Source: Azospirillum griseum (lineage in GTDB: Bacteria > Pseudomonadota > Alphaproteobacteria > Azospirillales > Azospirillaceae). From it: DNA of 64,000 nt. The notes beneath the pieces are model-generated. The model was not told the origin of the DNA, did no database searches, and was given only the letters and a program-made list of their open reading frames with translations. Location: contig NZ_RXMA01000001.1 in assembly GCF_003966125.1 (NCBI RefSeq), positions 457,560 to 521,559 of the forward strand, in the 5' to 3' direction. The position numbers and the translations under genes were made by a program. Numbering within the stretch: the stretch's first letter is position 1; each line of letters opens with the position of its first letter. Shown piece by piece: positions 33,894 through 45,921 of this stretch.

Positions 33894-34793
33894 TTATTGC
33901 TTCTTCGGCTCGTCCGCCTTCGGGGCGGCGGCCGGCTCTTCCTTGGGCATCGGCGAACCGTCGAGCTGGAAGGTCTCGATCTTGGCACCGGCGCGCAGCT
34001 CGTCGACCAGGGCGGTCACGATGTCCTTGGACAGGGTCTGTTCCAGCTGCGGCTTGACCTCGTCCAGGGTCGGGGCGGGCTGGGTGCGCTTGTCCTCGAC
34101 CTTGATGATGTGGAAGCCGAACTGGGTCTTGACCGGCTCCTTGCTGATCTCGCCCTTGGCCATGGCGAAGGCGGCGTTGGCGAAGGGTTCGACCATCGCG
34201 TCCTTGGTGAAGTAGCCCAGATCGCCGCCCTGCTGGGCCGCGACGGTGTCCTTGGACTTCTCCTTGGCCAGCTTGGCGAAATCGCCACCCTTGACCAGCT
34301 CGGCGATGATCGCCTTCGCGTCCTCTTCCTTCTCCACCAGGATGTGGGAGGCCTTGACCTCGTCCTGCGGCGGGTTCTGCTTCAGATAGGCCTGATAGGC
34401 CTCGTCCAGCGCCTTTTGCGTGATGCGGGCCTTGACCTCCTTCTGGACGAAGGCGCGTTGGACCGCGCGCTCCTCGGCGCGCTTGACCTCGTCCTTGACC
34501 TCGGCGGTCTCGGCCAGCTTGGCTTTGTAGCCCGCCACCGCCACCAGCTTGCCGCTGACAAGCTGATCGATGACCGCCGTGTAGATCATCTCGATCGGCA
34601 TCTGCTGCACCTGGGCCGGGAGCTGGGCAACCATCCGGGTGACGTCGGAGCGGTGCAGTTCCTCACCGTTGACGCGCGCCACGACCGGGTCGGCGGCGGC
34701 GGGGGTCGGGGCAGCGGTCTGCGCGTGCGCGGCCAGCGCGATGCCGCAGGCGGCCATCGACAGAAGAGCGGTGCGGAACACTCGATTCACCAT
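33894..34793 (-). CDS. Periplasmic parvulin-type peptidyl-prolyl isomerase
   Basis: The 299-residue product starts at ATG 34793 (MVNRVFRTALLSMAACGIAL), preceded by GGAAGGA, and carries a signal peptide cleaved near AHAQ. An N-terminal SurA/PrsA-like helical region leads to the PpiC domain (about 150-245), which opens with VKASHILVEKEEDAKAII and closes with TQFGFHIIKVEDKR. The tail is Ala/Pro/Lys-rich. It would assist folding of exported proteins; the divergent neighbour is secA, which supplies them. It is the first gene of the ppiC-argJ-mutT run. Confidence 0.9.
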   Translation of the reverse strand: MVNRVFRTALLSMAACGIALAAHAQTAAPTPAAADPVVARVNGEELHRSDVTRMVAQLPAQVQQMPIEMIYTAVIDQLVSGKLVAVAGYKAKLAETAEVKDEVKRAEERAVQRAFVQKEVKARITQKALDEAYQAYLKQNPPQDEVKASHILVEKEEDAKAIIAELVKGGDFAKLAKEKSKDTVAAQQGGDLGYFTKDAMVEPFANAAFAMAKGEISKEPVKTQFGFHIIKVEDKRTQPAPTLDEVKPQLEQTLSKDIVTALVDELRAGAKIETFQLDGSPMPKEEPAAAPKADEPKKQ

Positions 34794-35016
34794 GGCGACT
34801 GATTTCCTTCCGGCGGATGTGTGGCAAAGCGTTGGGGCGTGACGCCAGGGCCATCCGCCGCCCCCGCGCCCGATTTCGTGTGGATTAAGCATGGCTTGCG
34901 CGCGTCGGGCAAGGCCCCCATCAATCCGTCACACAACTGGGCCGCCGCCCCCGGCAATACCAGCCCCGGGGCGGCTTTCCGCGCGCATTTTGCGCAGCGC
35001 GGGCGGACCGGTCTCG

Positions 35017-35045
35017 TTGACAGCGCCCCGCCATAGTCCTATGTG
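35017..35045 (+). promoter_or_regulatory. Sigma-70 promoter of secA
   Basis: A perfect TTGACA (35017-35022) and TATGTG (35040-35045) are separated by 17 bases. The expected start near 35052 leaves a leader of about 43 bases before the secA ATG. Confidence 0.65.
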
Positions 35046-35094
35046 AGACCGGTCGATAGGCTGGCCCACATTCCGTTTTACTCCCGAGGTTTTC

Positions 35095-37800
<2,706 letters not shown>

Positions 37801-37821
37801 CCGCGCCCAACTCGCACGACC

Positions 37822-37855
37822 AAAAAGGGGCGGGCCGTTGGCCCGCCCCTTTTTT
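37822..37855 (+). terminator. Rho-independent terminator of secA
   Basis: A 14-bp perfect stem (AAAAAGGGGCGGGC and complement) with a 5-nt loop runs into a T tract, 21 bases after the secA stop. Confidence 0.93.
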
Positions 37856-38011
37856 CTTGCGGTTCTGCGGCGCGCGGTCGCACCAAGGGGGGCGCGGTCG
37901 GATGTTCATCCTTTGGGAACCCGATCGGATGTACACTGACCATCGGTTCCCAAGGCGGTGCCAGCCCCGATCCGGCGCGCACCCGCACCGCCGGTTCGCG
38001 GGGGTCCGATC

Positions 38012-38548
38012 ATGGTCGCGCACGCACAGCCCCACCCGCTTTCCCGCCGCCCCGCCGCCCCCAGCCTCGCGGCGCGGCCCCCGGCCAAGCCACAACCGAC
38101 CTCCGTCCACCACCCCCGGCAGGAGCCACACACCCGCCGTCTGGTGCTGACGCTGCTGGTGGTGCTGCTGACGCTGCTCGGGCTGGCCTATGGCGGCTCC
38201 ATCGCCATCACGAAAATCCTGGAACAGCAGCGCGTCACCGCCGTGATGGGGCCGAAAGCCCGCTTGGCCCCCCTGCCCGCGATGGACATCGCCCTGGGCG
38301 GCGCCCGCGCCATCGACGTGCAAGTGTCCCTGGTGCTGGCCCCCAAGGTGAAGGCCGACGCCGTCCTGCGCTATCAGGACCGCATCGCCGACCGCCTGTT
38401 CGAACGGATCGGCGCGATGGAGCCGGAGCGGTTGACCGCCCCCGGATCGGGCCAGCGGCTGAAGGACGCCGTCAAGGAGGCGGTCCAGCGCGAGGCCGGG
38501 GCCGGGCTGATCCGCGACGTCTACATAGAACGCATGGTCGTCCGGTGA
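38012..38548 (+). CDS. FliL-like membrane protein
   Basis: The 178-residue product starts at ATG 38012 (MVAHAQPHPLSRR); a longer frame from 37958 is possible. A Pro/His/Arg-rich cytosolic N-terminus of about 45 residues is followed by one membrane span (LVLTLLVVLLTLLGLAYGGS). The periplasmic domain has DVQVSLVLAPKVKADAVLRY and ends in LKDAVKEAVQ - IRDVYIERMVVR, the pattern of FliL. FliL binds flagellar stators. No flagellar gene is nearby, so this may be a FliL paralogue with another partner. Confidence 0.6.
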   Translation: MVAHAQPHPLSRRPAAPSLAARPPAKPQPTSVHHPRQEPHTRRLVLTLLVVLLTLLGLAYGGSIAITKILEQQRVTAVMGPKARLAPLPAMDIALGGARAIDVQVSLVLAPKVKADAVLRYQDRIADRLFERIGAMEPERLTAPGSGQRLKDAVKEAVQREAGAGLIRDVYIERMVVR

Positions 38549-38601
38549 GGAACGCAGGGCTTGGCCGACGAAAGATCTTGGATTGTGCGGCGCAATAGAC
38601 T

Positions 38602-38653
38602 ATCAAGGCTCTCTTGATCGCTGGAGGCTCGCGCGTCTCTTGAGCGAGACGCG
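38602..38653 (+). promoter_or_regulatory. Two stem-loops in the leader of the DEAD-box helicase gene
   Basis: ATCAAG/CTTGAT (38602-38618, 5-nt loop) and CGCGTCTC/GAGACGCG (38632-38653, 6-nt loop) are perfect stems in a 272-base gene-free region. Long structured leaders are common on cold-induced DEAD-box helicase mRNAs. Whether transcription starts far enough upstream is not known. Confidence 0.35.
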
Positions 38654-38820
38654 CTTTGATTTCGCAGGGCGTCCCTTCCAAACAACCGGAATGGGCGGAT
38701 CATGCTTCGGATAGACGCCTCTCCCTCTCGACCTCCTCCCGGCGAAACCGCCGGCATCCTTCACGCCCACCATTGGGGTGCGCGTGACCGTGCCGTCATG
38801 CTTTGAGAAGGTTGATCGCT

Positions 38821-40191
<1,371 letters not shown>

Positions 40192-40239
40192 CGGGTTCGG
40201 CGTCGTCTGACGTCTGAAACACTCCGGTGTTTTGAGCAG

Positions 40240-40278
40240 AACGGGGCGGCTTCCCACAGCGGGGAGCCGCCCCGTTTC
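40240..40278 (+). terminator. Terminator of the DEAD-box helicase gene
   Basis: ACGGGGCGGCTTCCC pairs with GGGGAGCCGCCCCGT (one G-T pair, 5-nt loop), followed by TTTCCGTTT. A smaller hairpin (AAACAC/GTGTTT) precedes it by a few bases. Confidence 0.8.
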
Positions 40279-40398
40279 CGTTTCAGCTCCTCCGCTTTGG
40301 CATTTTGTTTTCGTATGGTGGCATTCACGCCGATTTTGCCAGCGGACGCGTCGACCTACCCTGACCGCTCCCCCCTCATCATCGGGAGCACCCCCGCC

Positions 40399-40647
40399 AT
40401 GCTGCACCTCCGTCCCTCCTGCGAATGCTGCGATCGCGACCTGCCGCCGGACTCGCCGGACGCCGTGATCTGCTCCTTCGAATGCACCTTCTGCACCGAC
40501 TGCCGCGATCGGCTGCCCGGCCAGCGCTGCCCCAATTGCGGCGGGGAACTGCTCCGCCGCCCGATCCGCCCGGCGCACAAGCTTGCCGCCAACCCGCCCA
40601 CCACCCAGCGGACGGTCAAGCCCGGCGGCTGCGCAGCGCTGTTCTGA
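40399..40647 (+). CDS. DUF1272 cysteine-rich zinc-binding-like protein
   Basis: The 82-residue product starts at ATG 40399 (MLHLRPSCECCDRDLPPD), with GGGAG upstream. Cysteine pairs (CECC, CSFEC, CTDC, CPNC) arranged at regular spacing indicate a treble-clef-like zinc site, the DUF1272 pattern. It is cytosolic and of unknown function. It stands alone between the helicase terminator and a lipoprotein gene. Confidence 0.8.
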   Translation: MLHLRPSCECCDRDLPPDSPDAVICSFECTFCTDCRDRLPGQRCPNCGGELLRRPIRPAHKLAANPPTTQRTVKPGGCAALF

Positions 40648-40777
40648 GCCTGCGCGCCCCAAAACACCCGCGCCCCAAAACGCGCATGCCCCAACCCCGC
40701 GCGCTGCGGTGGCGAACAGGATGGTTTCTCCTGTAAGGTCGCCACCGTTCGGAGCGTTTTCACCGGGTGTGTGCGAG

Positions 40778-41227
40778 ATGATGCGGCGTGCGTGTGTGTC
40801 CCTGGCCTTGGCCCTGACCGTCCTGATGCTCCCCGGTTGCCTGCCGCGCGACCGCATCCCCAACCCGGCCGACGTCCGCAGCGCGCCCGACACCGGGCCG
40901 GGGCTGGAACCCATGTTCGGTCAGTGGGAGGCCGACAAGCCCACCCAACTGCGCGCCCAGCCCAACGCCAGCGCCGCCGTGATCGCCAGCCTTGGGGCCG
41001 GTCAGGCGGTGACGACGATGGGCCGCGTGCGCAACAGCGATTGGGTGGCGGTGAAGGCGGGTGGCGGCACCGGCTATGTCCGCCTGCATCTGCTGCGGCT
41101 GAAGGGCAGCGCCCCGGCCACCGCGCGCGGAACCACCACGACGCTGGCCAAGCCGGCCGACAACGCCGGGCCGACGGTGAAGGCCGCCCCGCGCAGCAAG
41201 ATCGGCGCGGCCCCGATCCCGAACTGA
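40778..41227 (+). CDS. SH3-domain lipoprotein
   Basis: The 149-residue product starts MMRRACVSLALALTVLMLPG and has the lipobox L-P-G-C, so it should be lipid-anchored after export. The bacterial SH3 domain covers about residues 50-110 (PTQLRAQPNASAAVIASLGA, then DWVAVKAGGGTGYVRLHLL). Such domains usually bind peptidoglycan or peptides. The C-terminal tail is Thr/Ala/Lys-rich. The second ATG at 40781 is an equal choice. A terminator follows. Confidence 0.8.
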   Translation: MMRRACVSLALALTVLMLPGCLPRDRIPNPADVRSAPDTGPGLEPMFGQWEADKPTQLRAQPNASAAVIASLGAGQAVTTMGRVRNSDWVAVKAGGGTGYVRLHLLRLKGSAPATARGTTTTLAKPADNAGPTVKAAPRSKIGAAPIPN

Positions 41228-41279
41228 TCACCCGCACCGCGCCCAAGCCGATTTCCGGGCCGCACGGGTTGCTTTTGAC

Positions 41280-41318
41280 GGGCAAAGCGCCTAGGTCAGA
41301 CGCGCTTTGCCCTTTTTT
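41280..41318 (+). terminator. Rho-independent terminator of the SH3 lipoprotein gene
   Basis: GGGCAAAGCGC pairs perfectly with GCGCTTTGCCC around an 11-nt loop and is followed by six T residues. Confidence 0.9.
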
Positions 41319-41350
41319 GTTTTCTGTTGAGCACCAAGGAGAGGTCCGTC

Positions 41351-42373
41351 ATGGGCTACACCGTTGCGGTCGTCGGCGCCACCGGCAATGTCGGTCGGGA
41401 AATCCTGAACACGCTGGCGGAGCGGACCTTCCCCGCCGACCGCGTCGTCGCGCTGGGCACCGACCGGGCCGTTGGGCATGAGGTGTCCTATGGCGACGAC
41501 CGGGTGCTGCGGGTCGAGGACCTGGGCCGTTTCGATTTCTCCACCATCGACATCGCCTTTTTCGCGGTGGAACCCCGGCTGGTCGCCGCCCACGCCGCCC
41601 GCGCCGCGACGGCGGGGTGCGTGGTGATCGACACCGGCCCCAGCTTCCGCCTGGATCCCGAGGTGCCGCTGGTGGTCCCGGAGGTCAACCCGCAGGCCAT
41701 CGCCGCCTACAAGCAGCGCTACACCATCGCCACCCCCAGCCCGACCGCCGTCCAACTGGCGCTGGCGCTGAAGCCGCTGCACGACCGTTTCACCGTGCGC
41801 CGCGCCGTGGTGTCCACTTATCAGGCCGTCTCCGGCGAGGGCAAGGAGGCGATGGACGAGCTGTTCACCCAGACCCGCGCCATCTTCGTCAACGATCCGG
41901 TCAGCAAAAGCGTGCTGCCCAAGCAGATCGCCTTCAACGTGATCCCGCAGATCGACGGTTTCCTGGACGATGGCGCGACCAACGCCGAATGGGCGCTGAA
42001 CGCCGAAATCAAGAAACTGGTCGATCCCAAGATCAAGGTGGCCGCCACCTGCGTGCGCGTGCCGGTCTTCATCGGCGACGCCGCGTCGGTCCATGTCGAA
42101 ACCGATCAGGAGATCGGGGCCGACGAGGCGCTGGAGGCCCTGCGCGGTGCCGCCGGCCTGTCCATCCTCGACAAGCGCGGGACCGCCGACGGCTACATCA
42201 CCCCGGTGGAGGTGGCGGGCGAGAACCCGGTCTTCATCAGCCGCGTGCGTGACGATTCCACGGTGGAAAACGGCGTCGCCTTCTGGTCGGTCGCCGACAA
42301 TCTGCGCAAGGGGGCAGCGCTGAACGCGGTGCAGATCGCCGAAATCCTGGCGCGCGATTATCTGGAGGAGTGA
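41351..42373 (+). CDS. Aspartate-semialdehyde-dehydrogenase-like protein lacking catalytic residues
   Basis: This 340-residue product has the full fold of bacterial Asd: MGYTVAVVGATGNVGREILN, VVSTYQAVSGEGKEAMDELF, VPVFIG and NLRKGAALNAVQIAE. The catalytic Cys motif NPNCST of true enzymes reads TPSPTA here (Cys to Pro). The substrate-loop DNSSAWR reads DTGPSFR, and the active-site His after VPVFIG is Asp. I infer it cannot phosphorylate or reduce aspartyl phosphate by the known mechanism. The ribosome site AGGAGAGG is strong and the frame is intact, so it is not a decayed gene. A functional asd must lie elsewhere. Confidence 0.85.
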   Translation: MGYTVAVVGATGNVGREILNTLAERTFPADRVVALGTDRAVGHEVSYGDDRVLRVEDLGRFDFSTIDIAFFAVEPRLVAAHAARAATAGCVVIDTGPSFRLDPEVPLVVPEVNPQAIAAYKQRYTIATPSPTAVQLALALKPLHDRFTVRRAVVSTYQAVSGEGKEAMDELFTQTRAIFVNDPVSKSVLPKQIAFNVIPQIDGFLDDGATNAEWALNAEIKKLVDPKIKVAATCVRVPVFIGDAASVHVETDQEIGADEALEALRGAAGLSILDKRGTADGYITPVEVAGENPVFISRVRDDSTVENGVAFWSVADNLRKGAALNAVQIAEILARDYLEE

Positions 42374-43299
42374 GGATCGGGGGTGGACGCTTCCGCCTGC
42401 CAGGGCGGCACGGCAAAGCGCTCCGCCAACCACTCCACAAACACCCGGCTTTTGGCGGCGGCGTGGCGGGTGGACGGGCGAACGACGCTGACGCCCTCCT
42501 CCCGACCGACGTTCCAATCCGGCAGCACCCGCAACAGCCGCCCATCGGCCAATTCCCGGCTGACCTGCCAGTTCGCGGCCATGACGATGCCCGCGCCGCC
42601 AAGGGCCGCTTTCAGCACCGCGTCGGCGTCGTCCGTCTCCATCCGGCCAACCAACCGAACCGCACGGCTCTGGCCATCGCGCTCCAGATGCCATGTCGGA
42701 TGGGTGGCCAGACGGGTGAAGCACAGGCAGTCATGCGCCGTCAGGTCCTCCGGCGTGCGGGGATGGCCGCACCGGTCGAGATAGGTCGGGGCGGCGCACA
42801 GCAAGCGCCAGCTTGAGGCCAGACGGCGAACGATCAAGCGGCTGTCCTTCAGCGCCCCCAATCGGATCGCGGCGTCGTACCCCTCGGCCACCAGATCGGT
42901 GTAACGGTCGCTGTAATCGACCTGAAGGCGCAAAGCCGGGTAACGGGCCAGGAAGTCGGGCAGCATCCCCGCCACCCACATCCGCCCGAAGGTGGCCGGA
43001 ACCGCCAACCGCAACAGCCCCGATGGCAAGGCCGCCATCGCCCGCGCCTCCTCCTCCGCTGTGCGCAACAATTCGGCCACCGTTTGCAGCCGTGCAAAGT
43101 AACGCAACCCCGCTTCGGTTGGCGTCACCCGGCGCGTGCTCCGCTCCAGCAAGCGAATGCCCAGCCGGGTTTCCAACGCTGTCACCCTCCGCGACACCAC
43201 CGACGCGTCGCGCCCCAACCGCCGCCCGGCGAGGGCGAAGCTGCCGGTTTCGACAACCGCTTGGAACGCGGCGGCTTGGTCGGCGTTCGCGCTGCCCAT
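42358..43299 (-). CDS. LysR-family transcriptional regulator
   Basis: The 313-residue product has an N-terminal helix-turn-helix (AAFQAVVETGSFALAGRRLG - VSRRVTALETRLGIRLLERS) and a periplasmic-binding-like effector domain. Its 3' end overlaps the end of the Asd-like gene by 16 bases, tail to tail. It is divergent from a quinone-oxidoreductase gene across 95 bases, the usual layout of a LysR regulator and its target. The effector is unknown. Confidence 0.9.
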   Translation of the reverse strand: MGSANADQAAAFQAVVETGSFALAGRRLGRDASVVSRRVTALETRLGIRLLERSTRRVTPTEAGLRYFARLQTVAELLRTAEEEARAMAALPSGLLRLAVPATFGRMWVAGMLPDFLARYPALRLQVDYSDRYTDLVAEGYDAAIRLGALKDSRLIVRRLASSWRLLCAAPTYLDRCGHPRTPEDLTAHDCLCFTRLATHPTWHLERDGQSRAVRLVGRMETDDADAVLKAALGGAGIVMAANWQVSRELADGRLLRVLPDWNVGREEGVSVVRPSTRHAAAKSRVFVEWLAERFAVPPWQAEASTPDPHSSR

Positions 43300-43394
43300 T
43301 CCTGCACCTGATGCATCAATCCACTGTCAGAACCCTGGATTATCATTCCCGCAATGGGCTGTCACCGTGCGGCATCCAACACGGAGATTCGCCC

Positions 43395-44399
43395 ATGCGT
43401 GCCTTTCATCTCACCGGCACTTCCATCGACTCCCTGAAGCGGGTTGAGCTTCCCATCCCGGCCCCGGCGGCGGGCGAGGTGCTGATCCGGCTGCGCGCCG
43501 CCAGCCTGAATTACCTGGATCTGATGGTTGCGCGCGGCCAGTTTCCGGTCCCAAGCCTCCCCATGATTCCGGGCAGCGACGGCGCAGGGGACATCGTGGC
43601 GCTGGGCGACGGCGTGCGCGGCTGGGCGGTGGGCGACCGGGTGGTGCCAGGCCTGATCGTCGATTGGGCCGCTGGCGCGCTTGCCGCACCGCTCGCCCAA
43701 CGGATGCGCGGGGTTACGCTGCCTGGGTCACTCGCCGAACACGCGACCGTGCCCGCAACCGCGCTGGTCCGCATCCCGGACCAAGTGTCCTACCGGGACG
43801 CCGCAACCCTGCCGATCGCCGGAACCACCGCGTGGAACGCGATCGCCGGGCGGGTGCGCCCCGGATCCACCGTGCTGCTGCTCGGCACCGGCGGCGTCAG
43901 CCTCTTCGCCCTGCAATTCGCCAAGGTCGCCGGCGCGCGGGTGATTCTGACCTCCTCCTCCGACGCCAAGCTGGAACGCGCCCGCGCCCTGGGGGCCGAT
44001 GACACCATCAATTACCGGTCGGTGCCGGACTGGGACGCCGCTGTTCTGACCTTGACCGATGGCCGGGGCGTGGATTTGGTGGTGGAAACCGTCGGGGCCA
44101 CGACCTTCGCCCGCTCGCTGAACGCGGTGGCGGTCGGTGGGACCGTCTTTGTCGTTGGCTTGATCGGGGGTGGGGAATTGAGCGTCCCGGTGGTGCCGGT
44201 CCTGCAAAAGGTCATCACCATCCAAGGCAACAACACCGGATCCACCGCCCATCTGGCCGACGCGCTGCGGGCGGTGGCCACCAACCGGATCGCCCCGGTG
44301 ATCGACCGCCGCTTTGCCTTCGACGATGCGCCCGCCGCCTATCGCTTCCTGGAAAGCGGCGGGCATGTTGGCAAGCTGGTGGTGGACATCGACCCGTAA
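43395..44399 (+). CDS. Zinc-free MDR-family quinone oxidoreductase / alcohol dehydrogenase
   Basis: The 334-residue product has SLNYLDLMVARGQFPVPSLP and IPGSDGAGDIVALGDGV, a nucleotide-binding GTGGVSLFALQFAKVAGARV motif, and no structural or catalytic zinc ligands. It therefore belongs to the NADPH:quinone-reductase-like MDR group. It is probably induced by the divergent LysR regulator and acts on reactive carbonyls or quinones. Substrate is unknown. Confidence 0.85.
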   Translation: MRAFHLTGTSIDSLKRVELPIPAPAAGEVLIRLRAASLNYLDLMVARGQFPVPSLPMIPGSDGAGDIVALGDGVRGWAVGDRVVPGLIVDWAAGALAAPLAQRMRGVTLPGSLAEHATVPATALVRIPDQVSYRDAATLPIAGTTAWNAIAGRVRPGSTVLLLGTGGVSLFALQFAKVAGARVILTSSSDAKLERARALGADDTINYRSVPDWDAAVLTLTDGRGVDLVVETVGATTFARSLNAVAVGGTVFVVGLIGGGELSVPVVPVLQKVITIQGNNTGSTAHLADALRAVATNRIAPVIDRRFAFDDAPAAYRFLESGGHVGKLVVDIDP

Positions 44400-44429
44400 C
44401 CGGCCGACGCGCCGCCGGTCAGCGGCGCG

Positions 44430-45359
44430 TCACCGCCCGAACAGCCGGTACAGCGCCGCGTGGTCCAGGCCGCCGTCACCCTGGTCGGCCAGCATTTCGA
44501 ACAGCTCCAGCGTCAGGCCCAGCGCGGGCAGGTCGATGTCCGACTGTTCGGCCAGCTCCTCGGCTTGACGCAAGTCCTTGATCTGGGTGGACACGCGGCC
44601 GCCGGGGGTGAAATTCCCCGTCACCATCCGCCCGCCGTGCAGATCGAGGATGCGGGATTCGGCGAAGCCGCCCCGGATGGCGTCGCGCACGCGGGCCGGA
44701 TCGGCCCCCGCCGCCTTGGCCAGCGCCAGCGCTTCGGCCACCGCACCGATGGTCAGGCCGACGATGACCTGATTGGCGGTTTTGGCGATCTGCCCGGCCC
44801 CGCTGTCGCCCACCAGGGTGATCCGCCGCCCCATCGCCTGGAACAGCGGCAGGGCGCGGGCGAAGGACGCCTCCCGCCCACCGGCCATGATGGTCAGGAC
44901 CGCGTCGTCCGCCGCCACCGTGCCGCCAGACACCGGGGCGTCCAGCCAGTCGGCCCCGACCGCGCGCACCCTTGCGGCCAGCGACCGCGTGGCGGCGACG
45001 GCGGTGGTGCTCATGTCCACGATCAGATGACCGGGGCGCAGCACCGGCAGCAGCGCGGCGGCCACGCTTTCCACCGCCGGGGTGTCGGTCAGCATCAGGA
45101 TGATGATTTCGGCCTGCCCGGCCACCGCCACCGCGCTGGTGGCGGCGATCATGCCCTCCGCCGCCAGTTCGGCGACCGGGCCGGGGCTGCGGTTCGACAC
45201 CACCAGCGACGCGCCGCAGCGCGCCAGCGCGCGGGCCATGGGCTTGCCCATCAGGCCCAACCCGATGAAGCCGACCGTCTGGCCGGTTAAATCGGGGCGG
45301 GGCAAATCGGGGCGGGGCGCGTCCTGCGCAACGTTGGTGGAGGTCACGGCGTCGCTCAT
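44430..45359 (-). CDS. Beta-hydroxyacid dehydrogenase (3-hydroxyisobutyrate / tartronate semialdehyde reductase type)
   Basis: The product has 309 residues from ATG 45359; the upstream extension is a shadow of the TerB gene. The Rossmann motif GFIGLGLMGKPMARAL, the substrate motif DAPVSGGT, and the catalytic Lys in GQIAKTANQVIVG are all present. The N-terminal extension of about 28 residues contains a doubled RPDL unit from a 15-base tandem repeat. Which hydroxyacid is used cannot be told. It lies eight bases after the TerB gene, hence in one operon. Confidence 0.85.
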   Translation of the reverse strand: MSDAVTSTNVAQDAPRPDLPRPDLTGQTVGFIGLGLMGKPMARALARCGASLVVSNRSPGPVAELAAEGMIAATSAVAVAGQAEIIILMLTDTPAVESVAAALLPVLRPGHLIVDMSTTAVAATRSLAARVRAVGADWLDAPVSGGTVAADDAVLTIMAGGREASFARALPLFQAMGRRITLVGDSGAGQIAKTANQVIVGLTIGAVAEALALAKAAGADPARVRDAIRGGFAESRILDLHGGRMVTGNFTPGGRVSTQIKDLRQAEELAEQSDIDLPALGLTLELFEMLADQGDGGLDHAALYRLFGR

Positions 45360-45367
45360 CCGCGCCG

Positions 45368-45772
45368 TCACAGGCGCATGTGACGGGCGCGGGCGCCGCG
45401 TTCGATGGCGGCGGCGCACAGCTTGTCGATGCCCAGCCGCATGCGGATCAGTTCCAGCATCCGCAATTCCTCCTGCGAGGCCTTGGCGTCGGCGGCGGCG
45501 ATGTCGCAGGCCACCGCGTAGCCGGTTTCGCGCAGCTTGCTGGGCAGGGCCTGTTCGATGATGGTCAGCACCGTGTCCATCCCGTCGCTGTCGGCCAGCA
45601 TGGCGGTGCATTCGCGCGTCGCGGCCATCACCGAATCGCCATCGAAATCGCGGAAGATCGGGAGGTAGCGGACATTCTCGCCGATGGTTTCAAGCTCATC
45701 GTTGGTCATGTCGCCGTCGCAGGCCGACACCAGGACCATGACGTAAATCAGCGCGCTGTGATGGTCGATCAT
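45368..45772 (-). CDS. TerB-like protein
   Basis: The 134-residue product starts at ATG 45772 (MIDHHSALIYVMVLVSACDG), with AAGGAAAG upstream. The acidic helical pattern SACDGDMTNDELETIGENV, then DIAAADAKASQEELRML repeats the D-G-x-[ML]-x-x-x-E motif of the TerB fold. It is often annotated as tellurite-resistance protein, though most members are not tied to tellurite. It is co-transcribed with the dehydrogenase. Confidence 0.75.
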   Translation of the reverse strand: MIDHHSALIYVMVLVSACDGDMTNDELETIGENVRYLPIFRDFDGDSVMAATRECTAMLADSDGMDTVLTIIEQALPSKLRETGYAVACDIAAADAKASQEELRMLELIRMRLGIDKLCAAAIERGARARHMRL

Positions 45773-45921
45773 TGGCTTTCCTTGAAGCGGGGAATCCAGG
45801 GGAAGCGAACGCCCCGTCGCCGCTATCTTGCCCGGCGGCGGCGGCGCGTCAAGGGTGCCATGCCACAAACGGGGGGGTCGGCGGCTCGACGCGACCATTT
45901 GCGCCCCCTATTGTCAGCGCC

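Noticed and set aside
38521..38757. Minus-strand small ORFs between the FliL-like gene and the helicase
   Set aside because: They are Ser/Arg-rich, lack ribosome sites, and overlap the structured leader. No protein features are seen.
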